This document shows positions 9,124-17,404 of a DNA stretch of 64,000 nucleotides, one piece after another. The stretch's first letter is position 1; each line of letters opens with the position of its first letter. Source of the stretch: JBFAPK01 sp040676675. GTDB taxonomy: Bacteria; Actinomycetota; Actinomycetes; Mycobacteriales; Micromonosporaceae. The stretch spans positions 62,001 through 126,000 of the forward strand of contig NZ_JBFAPK010000023.1 of NCBI RefSeq assembly GCF_040676675.1. Reading direction: 5' to 3'. A program made the translations under genes and the position numbers. The notes under the pieces were generated by a model, which worked only from the letters and a program-made list of their open reading frames with translations, was not told the DNA's origin and did not search any database.

Positions 9124-10404
9124 TCAGGCTATCCGCTCGATGACCAATGGTGTCGCCGCCGGCGGGGTGGCGGAGATGCTCACCCCGGCCTCGGCGGCCG
9201 CGCGGGCGGCCGGAATCCGTTCCGCGTCGTCGGCGCGCAGCTCGTAGAGCGGGTCGCCGGCCCGGACCGGGTCGCCCGGCCTACGGTGCAGGACCACCCC
9301 GGCGGCGGCGCTGACCGGGTCCTCCTTGCGGGCGCGGCCCGCGCCGAGACGCCATGCGGCGATCCCGATCGCGTACGCGTCCAGTCCCGCCACGAAGCCG
9401 TCCCGGTCGGCGCGGACGATCTCGGTCTCCTTCGCCACCGGCAGCGGCGCCTCCGGGTCGCCGCCCTGGGCCCGGATCATGCTGCGCCAGACGTCCATCG
9501 CCCGGCCGTCGCGCAGGGCCCGTTCCGGGTCCGCGTCGGGCAGCCCGGCGGCGTCGAGCATCTCGCGGGCGAGGGTGAGGGTCAGCTCGACCACGTCCGC
9601 CGGCCCGCCGCCGGACAGCACCTGCACCGACTCGGCGACCTCGACCGCGTTGCCGACGGTACGCCCCAGCGGGGTGGACATGTCGGTGAGCAGCGCGACC
9701 GTACGCACGTCGTGCGCGGTGCCCAGCTCGACCATGGTGCGGGCCAGCTCGCGGGCGGTCTCCAGGGACTTCATGAAGGCGCCGGAGCCGACCTTGACGT
9801 CCAGCACCAGCGCCCCGGTCCCCTCGGCGATCTTCTTGCTCATGATCGAGCTGGCGATCAGCGGGATCGCCTCGACCGTGCCGGTCACGTCCCGCAGCGC
9901 GTAGAGCTTGCGGTCGGCCGGGGCCAGGTCGTCGCCGGCCGCGCAGATGACCGCGCCGACCTCGGCGAGCTGGGCGAGGAACCGCTCGTTGTCCAGCGCC
10001 GCCCGCCAGCCGGGGATCGATTCGAGCTTGTCCAGGGTGCCGCCGGTGTGCCCGAGGCCGCGACCGGAGAGCTGCGGTACGGCGGCGCCGCAGGCCGCCA
10101 CGAGCGGGGTGAGCGGCAGCGTGATCTTGTCACCGACGCCGCCGGTCGAGTGCTTGTCCGCGGTCGGGCGCGGTACGGCCGACAGGTCCAGCCGCTTCCC
10201 GCTGTCGATCATCGCGGCGGTCCACCGGGCGATCTCCGCCGGGGTCATGCCCCGCAGCAGGATCGCCATGGCCAGCGCCGACATCTGCTCGTCGGCGACC
10301 TCGCCCCGGGTGTACGCGTCGACCACCCAGTCGATCTGCGCGTCGGAGAGCACCCCTCCATCGCGCTTCGTCCGGATCACGTCGACCGCGGCGAACCCGC
10401 CCAT
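9124..10404 (-). CDS. deoA: Thymidine phosphorylase
   Basis: Pyrimidine nucleoside phosphorylase of 426 residues, splitting thymidine or deoxyuridine to base and deoxyribose-1-phosphate. Motifs: VIRTKRDGG at residues 9-17, DKHSTGGVGDK (phosphate loop), GRGLGHTGGTLDKLE, SKKIAEGTGALVLDVKVG, and a C-terminal PYNP_C domain ending in an Asp/Arg-rich segment. Length is normal. The ATG at 10404 follows GGAGAGGGAAGG. The frame stays open upstream through a tandem-repeat array that would encode ESGFGG units, but no start codon exists there. It forms a salvage set with cdd and the ABC importer encoded upstream. Confidence 0.95.
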   Translation of the reverse strand: MGGFAAVDVIRTKRDGGVLSDAQIDWVVDAYTRGEVADEQMSALAMAILLRGMTPAEIARWTAAMIDSGKRLDLSAVPRPTADKHSTGGVGDKITLPLTPLVAACGAAVPQLSGRGLGHTGGTLDKLESIPGWRAALDNERFLAQLAEVGAVICAAGDDLAPADRKLYALRDVTGTVEAIPLIASSIMSKKIAEGTGALVLDVKVGSGAFMKSLETARELARTMVELGTAHDVRTVALLTDMSTPLGRTVGNAVEVAESVQVLSGGGPADVVELTLTLAREMLDAAGLPDADPERALRDGRAMDVWRSMIRAQGGDPEAPLPVAKETEIVRADRDGFVAGLDAYAIGIAAWRLGAGRARKEDPVSAAAGVVLHRRPGDPVRAGDPLYELRADDAERIPAARAAAEAGVSISATPPAATPLVIERIA

Positions 10405-10446
10405 CCCGTACCTTCCCTCTCCGTACTCCCGGTACTCCCCGTACTC

Positions 10447-10544
10447 CCCGCCGAACCCGCTCTCCCCGCCGAACCCGCTCTCCCCGCCGAACCCGCTCTC
10501 CCCGCCGAACCCGCTCTCCCCGCCGAACCCGCTCTCCCCGCCGA
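10447..10544. repeat. Five tandem 18-bp repeats upstream of deoA
   Basis: Five exact copies of CCCGCCGAACCCGCTCTC (10447-10464, 10465-10482, 10483-10500, 10501-10518, 10519-10536) plus a partial copy of 8 bases. Next to it, 10421-10446 holds shorter imperfect CGGTACTCC-like repeats. On the minus strand each unit reads GAG AGC GGG TTC GGC GGG in frame with deoA, and the unit resembles the deoA start region GGGCGGGTTCGCC, so it may have grown by slippage from there. Copy number is probably variable between strains. Confidence 0.9.
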
Positions 10545-10604
10545 TCTAGGGCAAATCTCGATGAATGGAGATCCACTAACGAGGATTTGCCCTAGATCGG
10601 CGGG
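10537..10604. repeat. Long perfect inverted repeat between cdd and deoA
   Basis: Two 21-base arms (10537-10557 and 10584-10604) are perfect complements around a 26-base centre. The centre can pair further: TCG with CGA and TGGA with TCCA. The arms contain the core TAGGGCAAATC / GATTTGCCCTA, less GC-rich than the surroundings. The left arm begins inside the last partial copy of the 18-bp repeat. It could be a terminator for cdd, a small palindromic mobile element, or a structured leader of deoA. There is no clear T-tract. Confidence 0.85.
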
Positions 10605-10622
10605 CGGCTGTACGGGCGGGCG

Positions 10623-11351
10623 TTACTCCGTACCCGGCCAGCGGGTGGGGATCTCGCCGGGCGGGTCGCTCTCGCCCGCCCAGAACATGGCGCCCTCGGC
10701 GTCCACGACCACCACGCGCGGCGTGCGGGCGTGCCCCCAGGCGATCGCCTCGTCGGCCTCGGCCCAGCTCGGCGCCTCCTCCAGCACCCCGGCCGGCTGG
10801 TCGTCGCCGCCGGTGGACCGCTCCCAGTAGGCGGTCCAGACCTGCTGGCCGCCGGAGACGTCGGCGTGCACGAAGACCGTGCCGCGCCCGCGCAGGGCGG
10901 CGAGCCGCTCCGGTACGGCCGGCACCGCCGGCCCGGAGACGATCGCGTCCAGGTCCTCCACGCCGAAGGCGTGCGGCAGCAGCTCGCTCATGCGCAGCGG
11001 GCCCTGCCGCGCCTCGATCAGGCACTCGGGGCCGCCGTTCTCCCAGAGCAGCTGCCGGCAGCGCCCGCACGGCATCAGCGGTTGCCCGGTCGCGTCGACG
11101 CAGGAGAGCGCGACGATCCGGCCGCCGCCGGTGGCGTGCAGCGCCGAGACGACGCCGCACTCGGCGCAGAGCACCACGCCGTAGGCCGCGTTCTCGACGT
11201 TGCAGCCGACCACGACCCGGCCGTCGTCGACCAGCGCCGCCGCGCCGACGGGAAACTTCGAGTACGGCACGTACGCGTGCCGCATCACCTCGGTGGCGGC
11301 GGCCCGCAGCCGCGCCCAGTCGACCTCTGGTGTCACCGTTCCATCCTGCAC
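10623..11351 (-). CDS. cdd: Cytidine deaminase with extra C-terminal domain
   Basis: Cytidine deaminase, 242 residues against the usual 125-135. The N-terminal part is canonical: YSKFPVGAAALV, GCNVENAAYG, zinc motif CAEC near residue 58 and PCGRCRQLL near residue 96. The last 95-100 residues form an additional domain rich in Trp and acidic residues (VWTAYWERS, EADEAIAWGHAR, VVVVDAEGAMFWAGE) that I do not recognise. The enzyme turns cytidine or deoxycytidine into the uridine forms. It ends the run of ABC transporter genes, with 9 bases separating it from the permease, so it should share the operon. Confidence 0.93.
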   Translation of the reverse strand: MQDGTVTPEVDWARLRAAATEVMRHAYVPYSKFPVGAAALVDDGRVVVGCNVENAAYGVVLCAECGVVSALHATGGGRIVALSCVDATGQPLMPCGRCRQLLWENGGPECLIEARQGPLRMSELLPHAFGVEDLDAIVSGPAVPAVPERLAALRGRGTVFVHADVSGGQQVWTAYWERSTGGDDQPAGVLEEAPSWAEADEAIAWGHARTPRVVVVDAEGAMFWAGESDPPGEIPTRWPGTE

Positions 11352-11360
11352 CGCCGCTGG

Positions 11361-12641
11361 TCAGCCCTTCACGTAGGGCTTGCCGTCGGCGGCGGGAGCC
11401 CGGACCCTGCCGACCAGTCCGGCCACCGCCAGGATCGTCGCCAGGTACGGCAGCATCGCCAGGAACTCGCTGGGGATCACGCTGTTGACCGCGCCCAGGT
11501 ACGTGCCGAGCTGGTCGGCGAAGCCGAAGAAGAGCGCGGCGAGCAGGGCACCGGTGGGGCTCCACCGCCCGAAGATCAGCGCCGCCAGGGCGATGAAGCC
11601 CTTACCGCCGATCATGTTCTTGCTGAAGGTGAACGACGCCAGCGTGTACGAGGCGCCGCCGATCCCGGCCACCAGCCCGGCGAGCAGCACGTTGCGGTAC
11701 CGCAGGCGCAGCACCCGTACGCCGAGGGTGTCGGCGGCCGTCGGGTGCTCTCCCACCGACCGGGTCCGCAGCCCCCACCGGGTCCGGAAGAGCGCGACGT
11801 GCACGACCAGCACCAGCACCAGCGCGAGGTAGAGGAAGATGTTGGACCGGAACAGCGCCGGCCCGAGCACCGGGATCTCCGACAGCAGCGGGATGGACCA
11901 GGTGCCGAAGTGCGGCGGCTGGTTGTACGCCTGCGCGTCCGACTGCATCAGCCGCTCGTACAGGAAGCCGGTCAGCCCGACCGCGAAGAGGTTCAGCACG
12001 ATGCCGATGACCACCTGGTCCACCAGGTAGCGGATGGCGAACACGGCGAGCAGCAGCGAGATGAAGGCGCCGCCGAGCGCCGCGGCGACCAGGCCGATCC
12101 AGACGTTGCCGGTGATCGTGCCGAAGAGCGCGCCGGCGAAGGCGCCGGTCAGCAGCTGACCCTCGATCGCCACGTTGACCACGCCGGAGCGTTCGCAGAG
12201 CACCCCGGCGAGCGCCCCGAAGATCAACGGCAGGGCGAGCAGGAACGTGCCCCGCAGCATGTTGACCAGGGGCATGAAGTTCTGCCCGGCCGGCGCGGCC
12301 GAGACCTGCCAGCAGAGGAAGGAGAGGACGAACGCGACCACGCCGACCCCGAGCAGCGGACCGAACCAGCGCCGGGGCAGGCCGACCAGCAGCGCCGCGC
12401 CGGCCGCCGCGGCGATCAACCCGAAGAGGATCGCCCCGAGCGTCCCCTGGATCTCCAGGGCCGCGCCGCCGGCGTCCTCGCTGAGGGTGAAGCGCGCCTC
12501 CTGGCCGGTGGCGAGCGGGCCGAAGACGGCCGCGGCGAGCGCGCCGACCAGCAGCAGCCCGGCACCGATCTTGCGGTTGCGGGTCCAGAACCCCACGCTC
12601 ACGGGTGCGAGCGCGACATCGTCGACCGCCATCGTGGACAC
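11361..12641 (-). CDS. Nucleoside ABC importer permease (BPD_transp_2 family)
   Basis: Membrane permease of 426 residues with about ten hydrophobic helices, of the branched-chain-type permease family used by BMP-dependent nucleoside importers. Recognisable segments are FGALAGVLCERSGVVNVAIE and, near the C-terminus, GKGFIALAALIFGRWSP, both typical of the second permease (YufQ/NupQ type). Only 4 bases separate it from the preceding permease gene, and it is followed closely by cdd. Inferred role: one of two membrane subunits importing purine or pyrimidine nucleosides. Confidence 0.92.
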   Translation of the reverse strand: MSTMAVDDVALAPVSVGFWTRNRKIGAGLLLVGALAAAVFGPLATGQEARFTLSEDAGGAALEIQGTLGAILFGLIAAAAGAALLVGLPRRWFGPLLGVGVVAFVLSFLCWQVSAAPAGQNFMPLVNMLRGTFLLALPLIFGALAGVLCERSGVVNVAIEGQLLTGAFAGALFGTITGNVWIGLVAAALGGAFISLLLAVFAIRYLVDQVVIGIVLNLFAVGLTGFLYERLMQSDAQAYNQPPHFGTWSIPLLSEIPVLGPALFRSNIFLYLALVLVLVVHVALFRTRWGLRTRSVGEHPTAADTLGVRVLRLRYRNVLLAGLVAGIGGASYTLASFTFSKNMIGGKGFIALAALIFGRWSPTGALLAALFFGFADQLGTYLGAVNSVIPSEFLAMLPYLATILAVAGLVGRVRAPAADGKPYVKG

Positions 12642-12645
12642 GTCC

Positions 12646-14151
12646 CTACCAGCCCTTCGCCACGCTCGTCTGCAACCTGGCCGCCCGCGCCGCGCGGAGC
12701 CCGAAGATCGCCTTTACCAGCGCCGGCGCGGCGATGAAGATGACGATCAGCGCCTGCAACACGGTCGCCAGCTCCAGCGAGATGCCGGCGTACGACTGCA
12801 TCCGGTTGCCGCCGGCCTGGAGCGCGCCGAAGAGCAGGGCCGCGAGCGCTACGCCCCAGGGCTTGTTCCGCCCGAGCAGCGAGACCAGGATGCCGTCGAA
12901 GCCGATCTGCGCGGCCACCGCCGGGGTGAGCGCGCTGGCTGTGGTGCCGAGCACCATGTTGCTGCCGCCCAGCCCGGCCAGCGCCCCGGAGAGCACCATC
13001 AGCAGGACGTACGTCTTCGTGACGCTGATGCCCGCGGTGCGGGCCGCGTCCGGGTTGGCGCCGACCGCGCGGAGCTCGAAGCCGAACGTGGAGCGGTTGA
13101 GCAGCCAGGCGACGCCCCAGGTGGCCAGCACCGCCAGCAGGATGCCGGCGTGCACCCGCAGGTCCCCGCCGAGCAGCCGGGGCAGCTGCGCCGACGATTC
13201 GACCGACTTGCTGATCGCGTCGGTACGGGTCGGCTCGTGCACGCCGCGCTGGTTGATGATCCAGGAGAGGAAGTACAGCGAGACGTAGTTGAGCATGATC
13301 GTATTGATCACCTCGTGGGCGCCCCGCCGCGCCTTCAGGATGCCGGGGATGAAGCCCCAGATCGCGCCGCCGATCGCGCCGGCCAGCAGCGCCACGATCA
13401 GGTGCAGTACCGGCGGCAGCGGCAGCAGGAAGCCCGCCAGCGCGGCGAGGATCACGCCGAGCGTGGCCTGTCCCTGCGCGCCGATGTTGAACAGGCCACC
13501 CCGGAAGGCCAGCGACACCGCCAGGCCGGTGAAGACCAGCGGCGCGGTGTAGGTGAGCGTCTCGGAGATCGGCGCGAAGACCAGCTGCCAGCCGTTGCTG
13601 CCGTCGGCCCAGCCGGAGACGGCGGCCGGGTCGACCACCGCGCCCTTGAAGAGGTTCGCGTACGCCTCGCTCACCACCGACCAGCTCGAATTGATCGCGT
13701 CGGCGGGGCGGGCGGTGAAGTATCCGTATGTGGCGAGCACGTCCGGGTCCGAGATGATGATCAGTACGGCGCCGATCACGATCGCCAGCACCAGGGCGAG
13801 CACGGTGACCGTGACGGTGTTCGCCGACCAGAGGTTCTGCAGGAAGAGCTGGCCGAGCCCCGGCCCGCGCCCCTCCGGCGCGCCGGTGCCGGTGGCGGCA
13901 CGGCCCGACCGGCCGGCGTCCGTGGCGGCGGGGCCGGCGTTGCCGGCGCTCGGGTCGCCGTCGGACGCGGCGGACTCGGCCCGGCGCGACTCGGTCGCCA
14001 CGTCCTTGTCCGGCGACGCGGCGTCGGCCGAAGACGCGGCCTGCTCCGGCGAGGGAGCCTGCTCCGGCGCGGCGGCCTGGTCCGGCGACGCGGCGCCGGC
14101 CGGTTCCCGCTCCGGCGCCCCGGAGCCGCTGGCGGGGTTCACGTCACTCAT
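12646..14151 (-). CDS. Nucleoside ABC importer permease, first subunit
   Basis: Permease of about 501 residues from ATG 14151, which overlaps the stop of the ATPase gene by 8 bases. The first 100 residues are a low-complexity Ala/Pro/Ser/Asp-rich cytoplasmic extension, unusually long, followed by some ten hydrophobic helices. Family segments include RGGLFNIGAQGQATLG and ARRGAHEVINTIMLNY, typical of the YufP/NupP permease. An in-frame start at 14238 lies inside the ATPase gene and is rejected. Operon order ATPase-permease-permease-cdd indicates nucleoside import coupled to salvage. Confidence 0.92.
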   Translation of the reverse strand: MSDVNPASGSGAPEREPAGAASPDQAAAPEQAPSPEQAASSADAASPDKDVATESRRAESAASDGDPSAGNAGPAATDAGRSGRAATGTGAPEGRGPGLGQLFLQNLWSANTVTVTVLALVLAIVIGAVLIIISDPDVLATYGYFTARPADAINSSWSVVSEAYANLFKGAVVDPAAVSGWADGSNGWQLVFAPISETLTYTAPLVFTGLAVSLAFRGGLFNIGAQGQATLGVILAALAGFLLPLPPVLHLIVALLAGAIGGAIWGFIPGILKARRGAHEVINTIMLNYVSLYFLSWIINQRGVHEPTRTDAISKSVESSAQLPRLLGGDLRVHAGILLAVLATWGVAWLLNRSTFGFELRAVGANPDAARTAGISVTKTYVLLMVLSGALAGLGGSNMVLGTTASALTPAVAAQIGFDGILVSLLGRNKPWGVALAALLFGALQAGGNRMQSYAGISLELATVLQALIVIFIAAPALVKAIFGLRAARAARLQTSVAKGW

Positions 14152-15730
14152 GTTCTTCCTCGTCGCTGCCAGGGCTGTCCGGGCCACCGGCCTTGCCGGC
14201 TCCGGCGTTGTCGGCGGCGGCCGGCTCGGGGGTGACACCGGCCATCAGGAGACCGATCTCCTCGCGCGGGGTCTCCGGTCCGACGATGCCGAGGATCCGC
14301 CCGCGGTACATCACCGCGATCCGGTCGGCCAGGCCGATCACCTCGTCCAGCTCGCTGGAGACCACGAGCACGGCGGTGCCGATGTCCCGCTCCCGGATGA
14401 TCCGGCCGTGGATGAACTCGATCGAGCCGACGTCGACGCCCCGGGTCGGCTGCGAGGCCACGAAGAGCTTCAGCGGCCGGGACAGCTCCCGCGCCACGAT
14501 GACCTTCTGCTGGTTGCCGCCGGAGAGGGTGCCCACGGCGGCGTCGGCCGAGGGGGTACGCACGTCGAACTGCTCGATCCGCTCCCGGGCGGAGGACGCG
14601 ATGGCGTCCGGTCGCAGCGCCAGGCCCGAGCCGAACGGCGGGCGGTCGTAGAGGTCCAGCACCAGGTTCTCCGCGACGGAGAACTCCATGACCAGGCCGT
14701 CGACGCTGCGGTCCTCCGGCACGTAGCCGACGCCGGCCCGGAGCACCCGCTTGGTGGACCACCCGTCGATCCGGTCGCCGGCCAGCATGACGGAGCCGCT
14801 CAGCACCGGTCGCAGACCCATGATCGCCTCGACCAGCTCGGTCTGCCCGTTGCCCTGCACGCCGGCGATGCCGAGCACCTCGCCGGCCCGTACGGTCAGC
14901 TCCACGCCGTCGACCGCCCGGTGCCCCCGCTCGTCGTCGACGATCAGGCCCTCGACCTGGAGCACCGGCTCGCCCGGCCGGGCCGCCGCCTTGGTCACCT
15001 CCAGGCTCACCGAGCGGCCGACCATCGCGGCGGCCAGCTCGTCCTCGGTCGCCTCCGGGCTGGCCGTACCGACGGTCCGCCCGCGCCGGATGACCGTGAT
15101 CCGGTCGGCGATGGCCTTGACCTCTTTGAGCTTGTGGGTGATGAAGACGATCGACTTGCCGGCGGCCTTGAGCGACCGCATGACCGCCAGGAGTTCCTCG
15201 GTCTCCTGCGGGGTCAGCACCGCCGTCGGCTCGTCCAGGATCAGCAGGTCGACCTCGCGGGTGAGCGCCTTGACGATCTCCACCCGCTGCTGGATGCCGA
15301 CGGGCAGGTCCTCGACCAGCGCGTCCGGGTCGACCCGCAGGTTGTACCGCTCGGAGACCTCGGCCACCTCCCGGCGGGCCCGCCGCCGGTCCAGGAAGCC
15401 GGTGATGCCGCCGCGCACCTGTTCGGCGCCGAGCATCACGTTCTCGGCGACCGTGAAGACGGGTACCAGCATGAAGTGCTGGTGCACCATGCCGATGCCG
15501 GCGGCGATGGCGTCCCCCGGTCCCTTGATCTGGACCGGCTCGCCGTTGATCAGGATCTCGCCCTCGTCCGGCTGGAGCAGCCCGTACAGGACGTTCATCA
15601 GCGTGGACTTGCCCGCGCCGTTCTCACCGAGCAGCGCGTGAATCTCTCCCGGCTCCACCGTCAGGTCGATCTGGTCGTTGGCGACCAGATCACCGAACCG
15701 CTTGGTGATGCCGCGCAGTTCGAGTCTCAG
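14144..15730 (-). CDS. Nucleoside ABC importer ATP-binding protein, probable CTG start
   Basis: Double-domain ABC ATPase of sugar/nucleoside type. The first domain has Walker A GENGAGKST (about residues 35-43) and Walker B LLILDEPTAVLT; the second has a degenerate Walker A (GVQGNGQTEL) and signature LSGGNQQK, the usual asymmetry. The shortest start (GTG 15658) would delete the first beta strand and the aromatic A-loop. Reading 24 codons further up gives LRLELRGITKRFGDLVAND, an intact family N-terminus, starting at a CTG (15730-15728) right after AGGAGGT. No ATG, GTG or TTG occurs between. I therefore place the start at this CTG. Confidence 0.9.
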   Translation of the reverse strand: MRLELRGITKRFGDLVANDQIDLTVEPGEIHALLGENGAGKSTLMNVLYGLLQPDEGEILINGEPVQIKGPGDAIAAGIGMVHQHFMLVPVFTVAENVMLGAEQVRGGITGFLDRRRARREVAEVSERYNLRVDPDALVEDLPVGIQQRVEIVKALTREVDLLILDEPTAVLTPQETEELLAVMRSLKAAGKSIVFITHKLKEVKAIADRITVIRRGRTVGTASPEATEDELAAAMVGRSVSLEVTKAAARPGEPVLQVEGLIVDDERGHRAVDGVELTVRAGEVLGIAGVQGNGQTELVEAIMGLRPVLSGSVMLAGDRIDGWSTKRVLRAGVGYVPEDRSVDGLVMEFSVAENLVLDLYDRPPFGSGLALRPDAIASSARERIEQFDVRTPSADAAVGTLSGGNQQKVIVARELSRPLKLFVASQPTRGVDVGSIEFIHGRIIRERDIGTAVLVVSSELDEVIGLADRIAVMYRGRILGIVGPETPREEIGLLMAGVTPEPAAADNAGAGKAGGPDSPGSDEEEHE

Positions 15731-15958
15731 CGTGACCTCCTGGGAGTCGGGCGATGGTGCAGCCTAGCCGCTGCCGTACCGGTCCGCGCGGACCGGCCGC
15801 TTCTCGGCCTCGTACGCGTTGTGCCAGGTCCGTCGCGCGGACGCTGCCGGCCGCCCCACCCGGCGGAGCTGCCGCTCCGGTGCGGGCCGCGGGGCGGCCG
15901 GGGTCGTTACCGGTCCTACCGGCGGTGGTCGCGCGCGACCGCCGCGTCGCCCGGCGTG

Positions 15959-15998
15959 GCCGGCCGCGCCGACCGGAGATCCGGTCGGCGCGGCCGGC
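15959..15998 (-). terminator. Strong hairpin between lipoprotein and ATPase genes
   Basis: Perfect 18-bp stem (15959-15976 with 15981-15998) and an AGAT loop, 6 bases after the stop of the lipoprotein gene. It lies inside the importer operon, so it probably stops or stabilises much of the transcript after the lipoprotein, giving more binding protein than membrane subunits. No T-tract follows, which is common in high-GC actinobacteria. Confidence 0.8.
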
Positions 15999-16004
15999 GC
16001 CGCC

Positions 16005-17090
16005 TCACTTGGGCTGGCTCTGCGAGGTGACGGTGATCGCGCCGGAGACGATGTCCGTCTTCAGCTTCTCGACCTCCGCCTTCAGCTCCGCCGGCACCTT
16101 GCTGTCGAAATCGTGGTACGGGGCCAGCTCGACGCCGTTGTTGGCCAGGGTGCCGAGGAAGCCGGGGTCGTGCGCCAGCTTCTCGCCCTTGGCGGCCTTG
16201 AGCACGGCGTCCTTGACCGCGTCCGGGATGTTCTTCACCACGGTCGTCAGCAGGGCCGGGCAGTTCGGCGTGCTCTCGCAGCCGTCGACGTCGACCCAGA
16301 TGGCCGAGAACTTGCCGTTGGAGGCCTGGGCCGCGGCGGTGGTGCCCTGGCCGGCGGCGCCGGCGACCGGCATCACGATGTCGGCGCCCTGGGCGACCAG
16401 CGTGTCGCTGACCTTCTTGCCCTCGTCCTGCTTGACGAAGTCGTTGGTGAACGAGCCGTTCTGCGTGGCCTTGTCCCAGCCGAGCACCTGGACGTTCTTG
16501 CCCTTGACCTTGTTGAACTGGGCCACGCCGTCGACGAAGCCGTCCATGAAGATCGTCACCGGCGGGATCTTCATGCCGCCGTAGGTGCCGACCTTGCCGG
16601 TCTTGGTCATGCCCGCCGCGAGGTACCCGGCCTGGAACGCCGCCTGCGCGGTGTCGAACTGCATCGGGAAGATGTTGCTCTCGGGACGCTTCGAGTCGAC
16701 GATGCCGAACTGCTGGTTCGGGTGCGCCTGGGCGACCTTGGAGGTGGCCTCACCCATCAGGCCACCGACGGCCAGGATGAAGTCGCACTTCTGGTTGACG
16801 TACTGCGTCAGGTTCGGCTCGTAGTCCGCCTCGGACTTCGAGGGCGTGTTCTTGATCTCGATGTTGCTGTTCTCGGCCTTGGCCTCCTGCAGACCCTTCC
16901 ACGCCGAGGTGTTGAAGGACTTGTCGTCGATACCGCCGACGTCGGTGACCATGCAGGCGCTGAATTTCTTCGCGGCGTCGCCGCCGGAGTTGCCATCCTT
17001 GGGCGCCTCACCACACGCGGCGGCCGCGCCCAGCGCGAGCCCGCCCACCGCGAGTACCGAGACAATCCGCATCCCACGCACAGAGCGCAA
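16005..17090 (-). CDS. BMP-family nucleoside-binding lipoprotein
   Basis: Periplasmic-type binding protein of 361 residues, anchored as a lipoprotein: signal segment VSVLAVGGLALGAAAAC with lipobox cysteine at residue 26. The mature part matches the BMP/PnrA family (VTDVGGIDDKSFNTSAWKG, later VDVDGCESTPNCPALLTTVVK), which binds purine nucleosides. The chosen start is a TTG at 17090 placed 5 bases after GGAG; the internal ATG at 17072 would be too far from that site. First gene of the importer operon, followed by an intra-operon hairpin. Confidence 0.94.
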   Translation of the reverse strand: MRSVRGMRIVSVLAVGGLALGAAAACGEAPKDGNSGGDAAKKFSACMVTDVGGIDDKSFNTSAWKGLQEAKAENSNIEIKNTPSKSEADYEPNLTQYVNQKCDFILAVGGLMGEATSKVAQAHPNQQFGIVDSKRPESNIFPMQFDTAQAAFQAGYLAAGMTKTGKVGTYGGMKIPPVTIFMDGFVDGVAQFNKVKGKNVQVLGWDKATQNGSFTNDFVKQDEGKKVSDTLVAQGADIVMPVAGAAGQGTTAAAQASNGKFSAIWVDVDGCESTPNCPALLTTVVKNIPDAVKDAVLKAAKGEKLAHDPGFLGTLANNGVELAPYHDFDSKVPAELKAEVEKLKTDIVSGAITVTSQSQPK

Positions 17091-17404
17091 GACGTCTCCT
17101 TCCGATTGCGCACCGCGCTGTCTGCGGTGGCAGCCTTAAGCCGGCCTGCGGCTGCCCGCCGGCGTCCCACGTTACGGACGGGAGCGTAGTGCCCGCGCCC
17201 ACCCACCGGCAGACAATGCTGCCTGACTGTTGAACGCTCGTTACCCTCACGTAACTGTCCCGTGGGGGAGATCACTCCACGGGTTGGCGGGACTACCGGG
17301 CGAAGGGGCGCAACGTCGCGTTCGGGGACTTTCCGCAGGTGAGCGGGGTGCCACATCGGTCGGAGCGACTGCGGAGCGTCACGGCGGGCTCGCCGTGACG
17401 GGTG
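17091..17404. promoter_or_regulatory. Regulatory region upstream of the nucleoside importer
   Basis: About 310 bases without a gene, holding the promoter of the lipoprotein gene. An inverted repeat GTTAC-CCTCAC-GTAAC at 17240-17255, less GC-rich than its surroundings, is a candidate operator. The left-strand gene at 17405 ends here; its terminator is listed separately. I see no confident -10/-35 pair. Confidence 0.4.
17377..17400 (-). terminator. Terminator-like hairpin after the small membrane protein gene
   Basis: Perfect 9-bp stem CGTCACGGC / GCCGTGACG with a 6-base loop, 4 bases after the stop codon of the gene at 17405-17746. No T-tract, as usual in this genome. Confidence 0.65.

Noticed and set aside
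10447..10544. Repeat array as a CRISPR
   Set aside because: The units are contiguous with no spacers and no cas genes are near.
10130..10576. Minus-strand frame with repeated RRGERV units
   Set aside because: It runs out of frame through the repeats and into deoA; the deoA frame is the real one.
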